From: Sterolibacterium sp.
GTDB lineage: Bacteria; Pseudomonadota; Gammaproteobacteria; Burkholderiales; Rhodocyclaceae
NCBI GenBank assembly: GCA_019105045.1
Contig: JAHRWT010000058.1
Span: 1 to 58,050, forward strand
Length of the DNA stretch: 58,050 nucleotides
Direction: 5' to 3'
Each line of letters starts with the position of its first letter. The stretch's first letter is position 1. This document shows, in pieces, positions 1-8,618 of the stretch. The notes under the pieces are model-generated. The model was not told the origin of the DNA. It saw only the letters and a program-made list of their open reading frames with translations, and did no database searches. The position numbers were made by a program, and so were the translations under genes.

Positions 1-151
1 ATCAACCCGCGTACCTTCGATTTTCAGCACACAGAATATCTACTACACACCCAACAAGCACCCACACCTATCGGTTGTCCAGTTTTTAAAGATCTCAATC
101 AACTCCCCTACCTGGAGAGCGCCGCTGAGTGGTCAGCAGCAAGGAAGGCGA
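1..151 (-). other. rRNA operon leader with boxA antitermination site
   Basis: On the minus strand the stretch downstream of the promoter at 152-179 carries GATCTTTAAAAA (83-94), a good match to rrn boxA. It is followed by ACCGATAGGTGTGGGTGCTT, typical of the spacer after boxA in proteobacterial 16S leaders. Known role: boxA recruits Nus factors so that polymerase reads through the rRNA genes. The 16S gene itself should start to the left of position 1 and is not visible. No coding sequence is seen here. Confidence 0.8.
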
Positions 152-179
152 ATTATACAGACACCGATCGCCAGGTCAA
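152..179 (-). promoter_or_regulatory. Strong sigma70 promoter of the rRNA operon
   Basis: On the minus strand TTGACC (174-179) and a perfect TATAAT (152-157) are 16 bp apart. An AT-rich tract at about 182-222 lies upstream and could act as an UP element. The boxA leader follows about 60 bp downstream. Near-consensus hexamers, the A/T tract and the leader together point to an rrn P1-type promoter firing leftwards, away from tyrS. Confidence 0.8.
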
Positions 180-231
180 CACTTTTGTTAAAGTTTTTTA
201 TGATCTTTGTTGTTTTTTTAAGCCGCTCTCG

Positions 232-1428
232 TTAAATCAAGGTGATACGTGCAAATTTGCGTTTGCCAACTTGCAGCACAACCACCTCCCCGGCGCCCAG
301 ACGCAGTGTCTTGTCGGATACTTTTTCACTATTCAGCCGCACCCCCCCCTGATCTATCATCCGCAGGGCGTCCGATGTGCTTGCTGTCAGTCCGGCCTGC
401 TTCAGAACCTGCGCGATAGGCAGTCCTGTATCGCCCGCCGTCAGGCTGAGTTCGGGCATATCCTCCGGCTGCGCGCCCCGCTGGAAGCGCGCCTCGAAAT
501 CTTCCAGGGCATGGTTGGCAGCTGCTTCGGAATGGAAGCGGGCAACCATCTCTTTTGCCAGCAACACCTTGACATCCCGTGGATTTTTGCCATTTTGTAC
601 TGCATTTCGGAGACTGGCGACTTCCTCTGCGCTACGAAATGACAGCAGATCGTAGTAGCGCCACATCAGCTCGTCCGACACCGACATCAGTTTGCCAAAG
701 ATTTCAGTGGGTGCTTCGGCAATGCCAACGTAGTTACCAAGCGACTTGGACATTTTGTTGACACCGTCCAGCCCTTCAAGCAAAGGCATCATCAATATGC
801 ACTGTGGCGACTGACCGTAATGCTTTTGTAGCTCCCGGCCCACCAGCAGATTGAACTTCTGGTCGGTTCCGCCGAGCTCGACATCGGCCTTCATCGCCAC
901 GGAATCATAGCCTTGGCAAAGCGGATAAAGGAATTCGTGAATGGCAATGGGCTGGTTGCTGGCATAACGCTTGGAAAAATCGTCCCGTTCCAGCATGCGC
1001 GCCACAGTGTGATGGGCGGCCAGCCGGATCATTCCCGATGCGCCCAGCGGCTCTATCCATTTGGAGTTGAAGCAAATCTCTGTGCGCGCCGGATCCAGTA
1101 TCTTGAACACCTGCTCCTCATAAGTCCGGGCATTTTCCAGAATCTGTTCGCGGGAAAGCGGCGGACGCGTGGTGTTCTTGCCGGTAGGGTCACCGATCAT
1201 CCCGGTGAAATCGCCGATCAGGAACATGATCTGGTGACCCAGTTCCTGAAAATGACGCAACTTGTTGAGCAGCACGGTGTGCCCCAGGTGCAGATCAGGT
1301 GCGGTCGGGTCAAAGCCCGCCTTGATCCGCAGGGGACGCCCCTGCTGGAGCTTGTCGATCAGTTCGCTTTCCACCAGCAGTTCATCACTGCCACGCTTGA
1401 TAAGGGCAAGTTGGGACTGGATATCCAT
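232..1428 (-). CDS. tyrS: Tyrosyl-tRNA synthetase
   Basis: This gene charges tRNA-Tyr with tyrosine in the cytoplasm. The 398-residue product has the class I signature HLGH at residues 47-50 in a Rossmann fold, and KMSKS at 225-229. The tyrosine-pocket segment [18 protein letters not shown] lies near 159-176, and an S4 RNA-binding domain covers roughly 335-398. The KMSKS form and the length of about 400 fit the TyrS type common in beta- and gammaproteobacteria. The ATG at 1426-1428 is well placed, just inside a divergent intergenic region shared with an M23 peptidase gene. The gene ends close to the rRNA promoter, which reads in the same direction. No defect is seen. Confidence 0.98.
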   Translation of the reverse strand: MDIQSQLALIKRGSDELLVESELIDKLQQGRPLRIKAGFDPTAPDLHLGHTVLLNKLRHFQELGHQIMFLIGDFTGMIGDPTGKNTTRPPLSREQILENARTYEEQVFKILDPARTEICFNSKWIEPLGASGMIRLAAHHTVARMLERDDFSKRYASNQPIAIHEFLYPLCQGYDSVAMKADVELGGTDQKFNLLVGRELQKHYGQSPQCILMMPLLEGLDGVNKMSKSLGNYVGIAEAPTEIFGKLMSVSDELMWRYYDLLSFRSAEEVASLRNAVQNGKNPRDVKVLLAKEMVARFHSEAAANHALEDFEARFQRGAQPEDMPELSLTAGDTGLPIAQVLKQAGLTASTSDALRMIDQGGVRLNSEKVSDKTLRLGAGEVVVLQVGKRKFARITLI

Positions 1429-1479
1429 TTTTTCAGCTTTGTAACGACCTGGCTAGCGAACGGCCACAGGAATCACCAA

Positions 1480-1511
<32 letters not shown>

Positions 1512-1514
1512 AAA

Positions 1515-1544
1515 ATGACATTTCCTGCGTATTTTTGTTAGACT
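1515..1544 (+). promoter_or_regulatory. Candidate promoter of the M23 peptidase-anmK unit
   Basis: ATGACA (1515-1520, five of six matches to TTGACA) and TAGACT (1539-1544) are 18 bp apart, about 20 bp before the peptidase start codon. The downstream gene has no obvious Shine-Dalgarno sequence, so its leader would be short. This rests on hexamer matches only. Confidence 0.45.
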
Positions 1545-1565
1545 GCGCCGATTCGCATCTCAGCC

Positions 1566-2909
1566 ATGTGTCTGATGAACAACATAAAGTCGAAGATTCT
1601 AGCGCAACTCGAACGTTTCCGCGTGGTACATCCCGGCCCTTTCTGGGCATCCTTGGGTGTTGCCGGCATTTCCATGTTTGGCATGGTTGCCGCCTTTGGC
1701 ACCTCTCCCTCCACGGTTGAAATTTCGATTGCCCAGCAAACCGTTGTCGAACAGCTTGCGCCTGCGCCTTTGCTCACCCTGTCGCAGAATGACGAGGTTT
1801 TCGTTCGCGAAGACCATGTCCAGCGCGGTGACAGCGTCGCCAGTCTGCTTGCCCGTCTGGATGTGCAGGATGACGAGGCGTTCCGCTTTCTGCGCAGCAA
1901 CCCAACCACGCAGATCATTTTTCGCCAGTTGCGACCGGGCAAGCAGATCACCGCTCACGTCACCCGTGATGGCAGCCTGCAGACGTTGATCTATCCGCTG
2001 AATGCGCCTGAACGTGCCCTGTTCGTCGAGCGCCGTGACGGACAACTGTACGCCAGCGAGCGTGTATTGCCGCTTGAAACTGAAGTCCAGATCAAATCCG
2101 GCGAAATCCGCTATTCGCTGTTTGGTGCCACCGATGATGCCGGAATTCCAGACGGCATTGCCACGCAGATGGTTGAAATCTTTGGCGGGGATATCGATTT
2201 CCACCGTGGCTTGCAGTCCGGCGACCGTTTTTCGGTTGTATATGAAACCCTCAACCATCAGGGCAAGCTGATCCGCAGCGGGCGCATACTGGCCGCCGAA
2301 TTCACGAATGCCGGCAAAACCTATCAAGCCGTCTGGTTCGATGGTGAAGGCAACGGCCGTACAGGCAGTTATTACACGCCAGAGGGCAAAAGTCTGCGCA
2401 AGGCTTTTCTGCGCTCACCGCTGGAATTTTCCCGGATCAGCTCCAGTTTCACTTCGGCACGCTTCCATCCGGTCAAGCTGGACTGGCGCGCCCACAAAGG
2501 TATCGATTACGCCGCGCCCACTGGCACCAAAGTCAAGTCGACAGCAGATGGTACCGTTGAGTTTGTCGGCACCCAGAACGGTTTTGGCCGAGTCATCTTC
2601 CTGCGCCACCAGGGTCGCTACACCACCGTATATGCCCATCTTTCCCGCTTTGCGACCGGTCTGCGCAAAGGACAGCGCGTCGCACAAGGCGAGCTCATCG
2701 GCTATGTCGGCAGCACGGGGTGGGCTACCGGGCCGCATCTGCACTATGAATTCCGCGTCAATAACGTGCAGCAGAATCCGCTTTCCGTCGCTCTGCCAAC
2801 CGCCGTACCACTGAACAAGCAGCAACTGGCCCGCTTCCAGGGCACGGCAGCGACACATCTTGCACAACTCAAGCTGGTCGCTCCGAGAAACCTGGCCCTG
2901 CTTGACTGA
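1566..2909 (+). CDS. M23 family peptidoglycan endopeptidase
   Basis: The product is probably a membrane-anchored murein DD-endopeptidase of the MepM type, cutting cross-links between peptidoglycan strands in the periplasm. The 447-residue protein has a cytoplasmic start, one membrane segment at about 28-46 and an OapA/LysM-like domain at about 77-145. A linker follows, then a C-terminal M23 domain at about 295-410. The zinc ligands and active-site residues are visible: H310 and D314 in HKGID, H358 in YAHLS, and H391/H393 in HLH, so it should be catalytically active. Start ATGs at 1566 and 1575 are both possible and neither has a clear ribosome binding site. anmK follows 31 bp later on the same strand, linking wall cleavage with recycling. 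Confidence 0.93.
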   Translation: MCLMNNIKSKILAQLERFRVVHPGPFWASLGVAGISMFGMVAAFGTSPSTVEISIAQQTVVEQLAPAPLLTLSQNDEVFVREDHVQRGDSVASLLARLDVQDDEAFRFLRSNPTTQIIFRQLRPGKQITAHVTRDGSLQTLIYPLNAPERALFVERRDGQLYASERVLPLETEVQIKSGEIRYSLFGATDDAGIPDGIATQMVEIFGGDIDFHRGLQSGDRFSVVYETLNHQGKLIRSGRILAAEFTNAGKTYQAVWFDGEGNGRTGSYYTPEGKSLRKAFLRSPLEFSRISSSFTSARFHPVKLDWRAHKGIDYAAPTGTKVKSTADGTVEFVGTQNGFGRVIFLRHQGRYTTVYAHLSRFATGLRKGQRVAQGELIGYVGSTGWATGPHLHYEFRVNNVQQNPLSVALPTAVPLNKQQLARFQGTAATHLAQLKLVAPRNLALLD

Positions 2910-2940
2910 AACCGCACCAACGCAACCTGGGCAAGGAACC

Positions 2941-4047
2941 ATGCGCGCGTCTGAGCTGGTCATAGGTCTGATGACCGGCACCAGCCTGGATGGCATCGAT
3001 GCTGTCCTGGTTGAGATGGCCTCAGGTCTGCCCGAACTGCTGCAGACCGCCTATCTGCCCTATCCGGCAGCATTGCGCAACACGCTACTGGCCTTGCACG
3101 TTGCGAGCAGCAATGAACTGCATCAGGCAGCGCTGCTTGCCCAGCAACTGGCACAACACCAGGCTGAAGCCATCCAACTGCTGCTGGACAAGGCCGCCGT
3201 GTCCGCAACGACCATCCGCGCCATTGGTTCTCATGGCCAGACCGTCCGCCATGCGCCGCAGCAGGGCTACACGATACAGCTAAACAACCCCGCCCTGCTG
3301 GCCGAACTGAGCGGCATCACGGTTGTTGCCGATTTTCGCAGCCGCGACATTGCCGCTGGCGGCGAAGGCGCGCCTCTGGTGCCCGCCTTTCATGCCGCCC
3401 GTTTCGCTCATGCCCGGCTGCATCGGGTCATCCTGAATATCGGTGGCATTGCCAACATCACCGATTTGCCCCCCGGCAAGCCGGTCCGTGGTTTTGATTG
3501 CGGCCCGGGCAACATGCTGCTCGATGCCTGGGCAGAGCGCCATCTGGGCCAGCGCTATGACGCCCAGGGCGCCTGGGGAGCGACCGGCACGCGGAATGCC
3601 GTCTTGCTCCACCGCTTGCTCGAACATCCATTTTTTCGTCTGTCACCACCCAAAAGCTGTGGCCGAGAGCAGTTCAATCTTGCATGGCTGGACAATCTGC
3701 TCGGCCATAGCCATGACCATCATGCGCCTGCCGACATCCAGGCCACCCTGCTGGCACTGACCGCAACCTCGATACAGCGGGCCATCGTCGATCATTGCAG
3801 CAATACCGATGAAATCTACGTCTGCGGTGGTGGCGCCCACAACACGGCGCTACTCGCCAGTCTGGGCGAACTGCTGCCACACATCCGCATCCACAGCACC
3901 GCCGATCTGGGGCTGCCGCCCGACTGGGTCGAAGCAATGGCGTTTGCCTGGCTGGCCTGGCGCACCTTGCAAGGATTGCCCGGCAATCTGCCGGAAGTCA
4001 CCGGCGCACGAGGCCCACGCGTACTGGGCGCAATCTACCCGGCCTGA
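2941..4047 (+). CDS. anmK: Anhydro-N-acetylmuramic acid kinase
   Basis: AnmK phosphorylates and opens 1,6-anhydro-MurNAc from wall turnover, giving MurNAc-6-phosphate for recycling in the cytoplasm. The protein has 368 residues, normal for the family. It begins with the phosphate-binding stretch MTGTSLDGID at 11-20 and carries DFRSRDIAAGGEGAPLVP and the glycine-rich NIGGIANIT and FDCGPGN segments of the ASKHA fold. The reading frame stays open further upstream into the peptidase gene. The ATG at 2941 is preferred because AAGGAA precedes it and the family signature follows at once. It is probably co-transcribed with the upstream M23 endopeptidase gene. Confidence 0.95.
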   Translation: MRASELVIGLMTGTSLDGIDAVLVEMASGLPELLQTAYLPYPAALRNTLLALHVASSNELHQAALLAQQLAQHQAEAIQLLLDKAAVSATTIRAIGSHGQTVRHAPQQGYTIQLNNPALLAELSGITVVADFRSRDIAAGGEGAPLVPAFHAARFAHARLHRVILNIGGIANITDLPPGKPVRGFDCGPGNMLLDAWAERHLGQRYDAQGAWGATGTRNAVLLHRLLEHPFFRLSPPKSCGREQFNLAWLDNLLGHSHDHHAPADIQATLLALTATSIQRAIVDHCSNTDEIYVCGGGAHNTALLASLGELLPHIRIHSTADLGLPPDWVEAMAFAWLAWRTLQGLPGNLPEVTGARGPRVLGAIYPA

Positions 4048-4053
4048 AACACA

Positions 4054-4085
4054 AAGGCGCTACCTGCCTGCACAGGAAGCGCCTT
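4054..4085 (+). terminator. Hairpin downstream of anmK
   Basis: AAGGCGCT (4054-4061) and AGCGCCTT (4078-4085) form a perfect 8-bp stem, with a further CCTG/CAGG pairing inside the loop, six bases after the anmK stop. No T-run follows, so it may stabilise the mRNA 3' end or act only as a weak terminator. Confidence 0.45.
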
Positions 4086-4144
4086 GGCTCATGCGCTGCC
4101 AACAGCCAGCCAGCTAGCCATTGACGACTCACACCATGATCGCA

Positions 4145-4169
4145 TGATCGACCGATGGTCGGCCGATCA
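4145..4169 (-). terminator. Hairpin downstream of erpA
   Basis: A 25-base imperfect palindrome pairs over 11 positions with one A-C mismatch and a 3-base loop. It lies three bases beyond the erpA stop in the convergent anmK/erpA gap. There is no clear T-run on either strand, so terminator function is only inferred. Confidence 0.4.
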
Positions 4170-4172
4170 GAC

Positions 4173-4523
4173 TCAGGCCGAGAAAGAAGAGCCGCAACCA
4201 CAGGTCGATTCGGCATTCGGATTCTTGATGACGAACTGCGAACCCTGCAAGCCTTCGGTATAGTCGATTTCAGCACCGACCAGATACTGATAGCTCATCG
4301 GGTCCACCAGCAACTGGACACCGCCGCGCTCGACCACGGTATCGTCTTCATTGATGTCTTCTTCGAAAGTGAAACCATACTGGAAGCCCGAGCAGCCACC
4401 GCCGCTGACAAACACGCGCAGCTTGAGATCGGGGTTGCCTTCCTCGGCGATCAGATCCTTGACCTTTTCAACCGCGTTGTCGGTAAAGACCATAGGGATC
4501 GGCATTTCGGTGGGGGCATTCAT
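4173..4523 (-). CDS. erpA: Iron-sulfur cluster insertion protein ErpA
   Basis: ErpA is an A-type carrier that hands Fe-S clusters to apo-proteins, in E. coli the isoprenoid enzymes IspG and IspH. The 116-residue product has the three invariant cysteines of the family: C44 in [12 protein letters not shown] and C108/C110 in the C-terminal CGCG. The frame is open about 12 codons further upstream. The ATG at 4521-4523 is chosen because AAGGAG stands at ideal spacing before it and [10 protein letters not shown] matches the usual N-terminus. It is a single gene, convergent with anmK. A short CCCCA/TGGGG palindrome in the upstream gap is not close enough to an IscR site to call. Confidence 0.95.
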   Translation of the reverse strand: MNAPTEMPIPMVFTDNAVEKVKDLIAEEGNPDLKLRVFVSGGGCSGFQYGFTFEEDINEDDTVVERGGVQLLVDPMSYQYLVGAEIDYTEGLQGSQFVIKNPNAESTCGCGSSFSA

Positions 4524-4700
4524 GATGAAACTCCTTGAACTGAATGGGTGATGTGACAAACAGCTGTGCAGGTTGATTTTCCGAACACGCCGCCCGTCAA
4601 AAAGAAGGGGCGCAAATCTGCACCGTACAAAATTTTCTTCGGCTCACATTGTACTGAACATCGCCCCAGATGGGGTGCAAGTGTTTGAAATCAATACCCA

Positions 4701-5729
4701 TCACGGCAAAACGGGGATTTGCTCCAGGCCAGCATTTTCCGCACAGTCAAACATCAGATTCATGTTCTGCACGGCCTGACCTGCCGCGCCCTTGACCAGG
4801 TTGTCGATGACCGACAACACGACCAGCGTATCCCCTCCCTGCGGCCGATGCACCGCAATGCGGCAGGTGTTGGCCGCCCGCACCGAACGGGTTTCCGGAT
4901 GGCTGCCGGCGGGCAGCACATCAACGAAAGCCTCGTTGGCATAACGTTTTTCAAACAGCGCCTGGAAATCGTCTTCACGCGTAATGCGCGCATACAGCGT
5001 GGCATGAATGCCGCGTATCATCGGCACCAGGTGCGGCACGAATGTCAGGCCAACCGCCTGCCCGGCGGCACGCGCCAATCCCTGACAGACTTCGGGATGA
5101 TGGCGATGTCCCTGGGCGGCGTAAGCCTTGAAATTGTCGCCGGCCTCAGCCAGCAAGGTATGCGTTTCCGCCTTGCGCCCTGCGCCGGAAACGCCCGACT
5201 TCACATCGGCGATCAGGTGCGCCGGATCAACACAAGCGGCTTCCACCAGCGGCAGCAGACCCAGCTGTGTCGCGGTGGGATAGCAGCCAGGATTGGCCAC
5301 CAGCCGCGCACCGCGAATCTGTTCGCGATTGACTTCAGGCAGACCATACACGGCCTCGGCCACCAGCTCCGGGCTGGCGTGCTTCATGCCGTACCATTGT
5401 TCCCAGACGGCAATGTCCTTGATGCGAAAATCGGCCGCCAGATCGATCACACGCACGCCCGCATCGAGCAAGGCTGCCGCCTGCTGCATGGCGATGCCAT
5501 TGGGCGTGGCAAAGAACACCACATCGCAATCGGCCAGCGGCGAACTGACCGGATCGGAAAAACACAGCGAGACACGCCCGCGCAAACTGGGAAACAGATC
5601 GGCCACCGGCAAGCCGGCTTCACCACGTGAAGTGATCGCCTTCAACTCGACGTGCGGATGCTGCGCCAGCAAACGCAACAACTCGACACCGGTATAGCCG
5701 GTCCCGCCAACAACCCCTACCTTGATCAT
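4701..5729 (-). CDS. argC: N-acetyl-gamma-glutamyl-phosphate reductase
   Basis: ArgC catalyses the NADPH-dependent reduction of N-acetylglutamyl-5-phosphate to the semialdehyde, the third step of arginine synthesis. The 342-residue protein opens with the NADP-binding loop [10 protein letters not shown] at about 4-13. The catalytic cysteine C149 sits in ANPGCYPTA, and the C-terminal dimerisation domain is complete. A GTG four codons upstream is in frame, but the ATG at 5727-5729 has GGAG at good spacing and begins exactly at the conserved MIKVGVVGG. No other arginine gene is nearby. This argC next to erpA is a common betaproteobacterial arrangement. Confidence 0.97.
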   Translation of the reverse strand: MIKVGVVGGTGYTGVELLRLLAQHPHVELKAITSRGEAGLPVADLFPSLRGRVSLCFSDPVSSPLADCDVVFFATPNGIAMQQAAALLDAGVRVIDLAADFRIKDIAVWEQWYGMKHASPELVAEAVYGLPEVNREQIRGARLVANPGCYPTATQLGLLPLVEAACVDPAHLIADVKSGVSGAGRKAETHTLLAEAGDNFKAYAAQGHRHHPEVCQGLARAAGQAVGLTFVPHLVPMIRGIHATLYARITREDDFQALFEKRYANEAFVDVLPAGSHPETRSVRAANTCRIAVHRPQGGDTLVVLSVIDNLVKGAAGQAVQNMNLMFDCAENAGLEQIPVLP

Positions 5730-5827
5730 CTCATTCTCCACACAAACAGCTGTTCATGGTAACGCCGCCGGGTTGCATCCGGCAAGCACTGCACTGCACT
5801 GGCCAGAATCGCTACCGAAATCTCGAT

Positions 5828-6583
5828 TCAACGATAAATCGTCGGATCGGCCAGACCGGCTGCCTGGAACCCGGCACGGCGCAACCGGCAGGATTCGCAT
5901 GCACCGCACGCCCGGCCTCTTTCGTCAGCCTGGTAACAGGACACAGTCAACCCATAATCCACACCCAGCTGGCTACCCTGACGAATGATTGCGGCCTTGC
6001 TCAAGTTGATCAATGGCGCATGGATATGCAGAGGCAAGCCTTCGACGGCCGCCTTGGTTGCCAGATTCGCCATGGCTTCGAAAGCCTGGATGAATTCAGG
6101 ACGGCAATCCGGATAACCTGAATAATCCACCGCATTGACACCAACAAAAATATCGCTGGCGGCAAGGACTTCAGCCCAGGCCAGCGCCAGGGACAGCATG
6201 ATGGTATTGCGGGCCGGCACATAAGTCACCGGGATGCCTGGCGCCAGGCCACTCGTGGGTACGGCAATGTTCTCATCAGTCAGTGCCGAGCCACCAAAAC
6301 CAGCCAGATCGAGCTGCAGAATGCGATGCGAGTCCGCGCCCAGACTGCTCGCCACGCGTGCGGCAGCGCTCAGTTCGGCACGATGGCGCTGGCCGTAATC
6401 CAGCGACAGGCAATGGCAGGCAAACCCCTGGCTGCGGGCAATCGCCAAAGTCGTTGCCGAATCCAGGCCACCCGACAGCAGGATCACGGCATGTTTTGCA
6501 GCGTCCCCGCCTGGCTGCCCGGTCTTGCCCACGGCCGTTTGCAGCGGCCTGGTCGTTGCAGCCGTTTCAGCGACCACGTTCAT
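5828..6583 (-). CDS. queC: 7-cyano-7-deazaguanine synthase
   Basis: QueC converts 7-carboxy-7-deazaguanine to preQ0 using ATP and ammonia, in the queuosine tRNA-modification pathway. The protein has the PP-loop motif SGGLDS near residue 38 and a C-terminal zinc site with closely spaced cysteines (CGACESC preceded by SCYQ). At 251 residues from the ATG at 6581-6583 it carries about 25 residues more than usual before the PP-loop, so an internal GTG start is also possible. The start overlaps the end of queE by 17 bases, implying coupled translation. The two enzymes act in successive steps. Confidence 0.94.
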   Translation of the reverse strand: MNVVAETAATTRPLQTAVGKTGQPGGDAAKHAVILLSGGLDSATTLAIARSQGFACHCLSLDYGQRHRAELSAAARVASSLGADSHRILQLDLAGFGGSALTDENIAVPTSGLAPGIPVTYVPARNTIMLSLALAWAEVLAASDIFVGVNAVDYSGYPDCRPEFIQAFEAMANLATKAAVEGLPLHIHAPLINLSKAAIIRQGSQLGVDYGLTVSCYQADERGRACGACESCRLRRAGFQAAGLADPTIYR

Positions 6584-7202
6584 TTCCCCAAAGTATCTTG
6601 TGCAACTGCATCTGAAACCGCACAAGCAGGCGATCCTGCAGTATCCATTCGGCCAGCCGGGCCGGCTCCAGCTGACCGGCAACCGGCGAGAACAGTACCG
6701 GGCAGATTTCCGCCAGCCGCCGCGTTTTCAACACCTGGCGGGCCCATTCATAATCCTCCCGTGATGCCAGCACGCATTTGATCTCGTCACGCGGACCGAG
6801 CAGTTGCAGATTCTCCCAGCGGTTTTTTGCACATTCGCCCGAGCCGGGCGCCTTGAGATCGACGATACGGGATACCCGCGCATCGACGGCGGCCACATCC
6901 AGCGATCCGCTGGTTTCCAGTGATACATCAAAACCCGCCGCGCAAAGCGCCTGCAGCAAGGCCGGACAATCTTTCTGGGCCAGGGGCTCGCCGCCGGTGA
7001 CACAGACCTGCGCACACGCGAACTGCGCGACACGTTCCAACACCTCGTCGATGGACAGCGCCGTGCCGCCGGTGAATGCGTATTCGCTGTCACACCAGCT
7101 ACAGCGCAGCGGGCAGCTGGTCAGGCGCACGAAGACCGTGGGCAGGCCGACGCGCGTCGACTCACCTTGTAGCGAATGAAAGATTTCAGAGACCCGCAGC
7201 AT
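6567..7202 (-). CDS. queE: 7-carboxy-7-deazaguanine synthase
   Basis: QueE is a radical-SAM enzyme that contracts 6-carboxytetrahydropterin to 7-carboxy-7-deazaguanine for queuosine. The 211-residue protein has an unusual cluster motif, C30-x3-C34-x2-C37, and the substrate stretch FHSLQGES at 8-15 seen in this family. The glycine-rich SAM loop TGGEPLAQ follows. It lies 59 bp after cpoB on the same strand and its 3' end overlaps queC. queE/queC at the tail of a tol-pal operon is known from other proteobacteria. Confidence 0.96.
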   Translation of the reverse strand: MLRVSEIFHSLQGESTRVGLPTVFVRLTSCPLRCSWCDSEYAFTGGTALSIDEVLERVAQFACAQVCVTGGEPLAQKDCPALLQALCAAGFDVSLETSGSLDVAAVDARVSRIVDLKAPGSGECAKNRWENLQLLGPRDEIKCVLASREDYEWARQVLKTRRLAEICPVLFSPVAGQLEPARLAEWILQDRLLVRFQMQLHKILWGNERGR

Positions 7203-7261
7203 TGCCAGTGATTTCGTTCTTTCAGCCCACCACGCCGACGCGGCGAAACCAGCGTATCGAC

Positions 7262-8041
7262 CTATTTCTGCAGGCGGGGCCGGGCTGCCTGGGCCGCCGT
7301 ACTGTTGGGATAGTTCTCGACAATCTGCTCAAGCGTGACGCGGGCACCCTTGATATCACCGCTGTCACGCAAGCTGTTGGCCTTGCCAAGCAAGGCATCG
7401 GGCGCCTTGGCATCCGCCGGCCAGGTTGTCGCCACCTTGCCAAACAAAACGGCAGACTTTTGAAACTGACGCTGCTGGTAATAGGCGGAAGCAGCCCAAT
7501 AATGGGCATTGGGCAGCAGACTGCTGCTGCCGTACTGCCTGATGAATCCCTCGAATGCGGCGGCGGCTTCCTTGTAGCGCGCCGCCTTGAACAAGGTCAG
7601 CGCCGCCTCATAGTCGCGCATCTCAGCCGCTGGATCCACTGCGACTGCGGCAACACCTGCGCTGCCGGCTTCGGCCACAGCATTGTCGGCATTGACCGAT
7701 GGCTCCAGCTTGCGCAAGCGCGTATCGAGGTCGACATAAAAATCCTTTTGCCGCTTCTGTGCCGTATCGAGCTCATAGGCAATGACTTCGACCTGACCGC
7801 GCAACCTGGCCAGTTCGGCCTTGAGTTGCTCGATCTGGTTCGCCAGATCGAGCTGGCTGCGCGTGGCATTGCTGGCCGTCGTTGTCACGTCATCAAGCCG
7901 CTTGCCGTGTTCGATCAATTCGCTGCGCAGATTCTCGATACGATTGCGCGCCTCGTCATCATCAAACAAACCGGCCTGCGCTGGCAGCACGCAACCCACA
8001 CCACACACGACAACCAGCAACCGGCACAAGCGTTGCTTCAT
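7262..8041 (-). CDS. cpoB: Tol-Pal system periplasmic coordinator CpoB (YbgF)
   Basis: CpoB is a periplasmic protein that coordinates outer-membrane constriction by Tol-Pal with septal peptidoglycan synthesis by PBP1B/LpoB in E. coli. The 259-residue precursor has a signal peptide ending near PAQA (about residue 23) and a coiled-coil trimerisation segment at about 28-115. A low-complexity Ala/Val linker follows, then three TPR-like repeats at about 140-255 (ALTLFKAARYKEAAAAFEGF is the first). It starts two bases after the pal stop, so the two are translated together. Confidence 0.95.
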   Translation of the reverse strand: MKQRLCRLLVVVCGVGCVLPAQAGLFDDDEARNRIENLRSELIEHGKRLDDVTTTASNATRSQLDLANQIEQLKAELARLRGQVEVIAYELDTAQKRQKDFYVDLDTRLRKLEPSVNADNAVAEAGSAGVAAVAVDPAAEMRDYEAALTLFKAARYKEAAAAFEGFIRQYGSSSLLPNAHYWAASAYYQQRQFQKSAVLFGKVATTWPADAKAPDALLGKANSLRDSGDIKGARVTLEQIVENYPNSTAAQAARPRLQK

Positions 8042-8043
8042 GT

Positions 8044-8598
8044 TCAGAACTCGCCGCTATAGAGCATGTCGGCGCGGCGGTTTTCTGCCCAGCATTCCTC
8101 GCTCTGCTCGACGCAACGCGGCTTTTCTTCACCCAGACTGACGGCCTCGACCTGATCTTCCTTGCCGCCCAGCAACAGCAGCGATTTCTTCACTGCCTCT
8201 GCCCGCTTCTGTCCAAGCGCCAGGTTGTATTCACGGCTGCCGCGCTCATCGGCATTACCCTGTATCAGCACCTTGATCGACTGGTTGACATTGAGAAAGC
8301 GGCCATGCGCTTCGAGCAGGGACTTGAATTCGTCCTTGATGACATATTGATCAAAATCGAAATACACACTGCGTTTCGACAGGATGCTTCTTGGATCCTT
8401 GAGCTGTGCCAGACCATATTCGCCGATCGGCGAACCGGCGACGACGGGCGCGACTTGCGTGCCTTCAACGGCAACAGGCCCCGGCTGGCGATCTTCAACC
8501 GTCGCCGCAGTCTGTTCGGGCGCCGGTGGCTGACTGGAACAAGCAGCAAGAATCAGGGAAACAAGCAGAACGGAAACCATCGAAGCTGACTTGCACAT
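8044..8598 (-). CDS. pal: Peptidoglycan-associated lipoprotein Pal
   Basis: Pal is the outer-membrane lipoprotein of the Tol-Pal system. It binds peptidoglycan and TolB and tethers the outer membrane to the wall. The 184-residue precursor has a lipobox LAAC with the lipidated C20, a proline/glutamine-rich linker, and an OmpA-C domain at about 75-184. The diaminopimelate-binding stretch NADERGSREYNLALGQKRA is present. The frame is open upstream, but the ATG at 8596-8598 is supported by GAGGAG at proper spacing and by the lipoprotein signal. The gene starts 20 bp after tolB. Confidence 0.97.
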   Translation of the reverse strand: MCKSASMVSVLLVSLILAACSSQPPAPEQTAATVEDRQPGPVAVEGTQVAPVVAGSPIGEYGLAQLKDPRSILSKRSVYFDFDQYVIKDEFKSLLEAHGRFLNVNQSIKVLIQGNADERGSREYNLALGQKRAEAVKKSLLLLGGKEDQVEAVSLGEEKPRCVEQSEECWAENRRADMLYSGEF

Positions 8599-8618
8599 GA
8601 CAGACTCCTCAAAAATAC

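Noticed and set aside
4600-4690. IscR-type site upstream of erpA
   Set aside because: A CCCCA/TGGGG palindrome is present but the flanking positions do not follow either IscR consensus.
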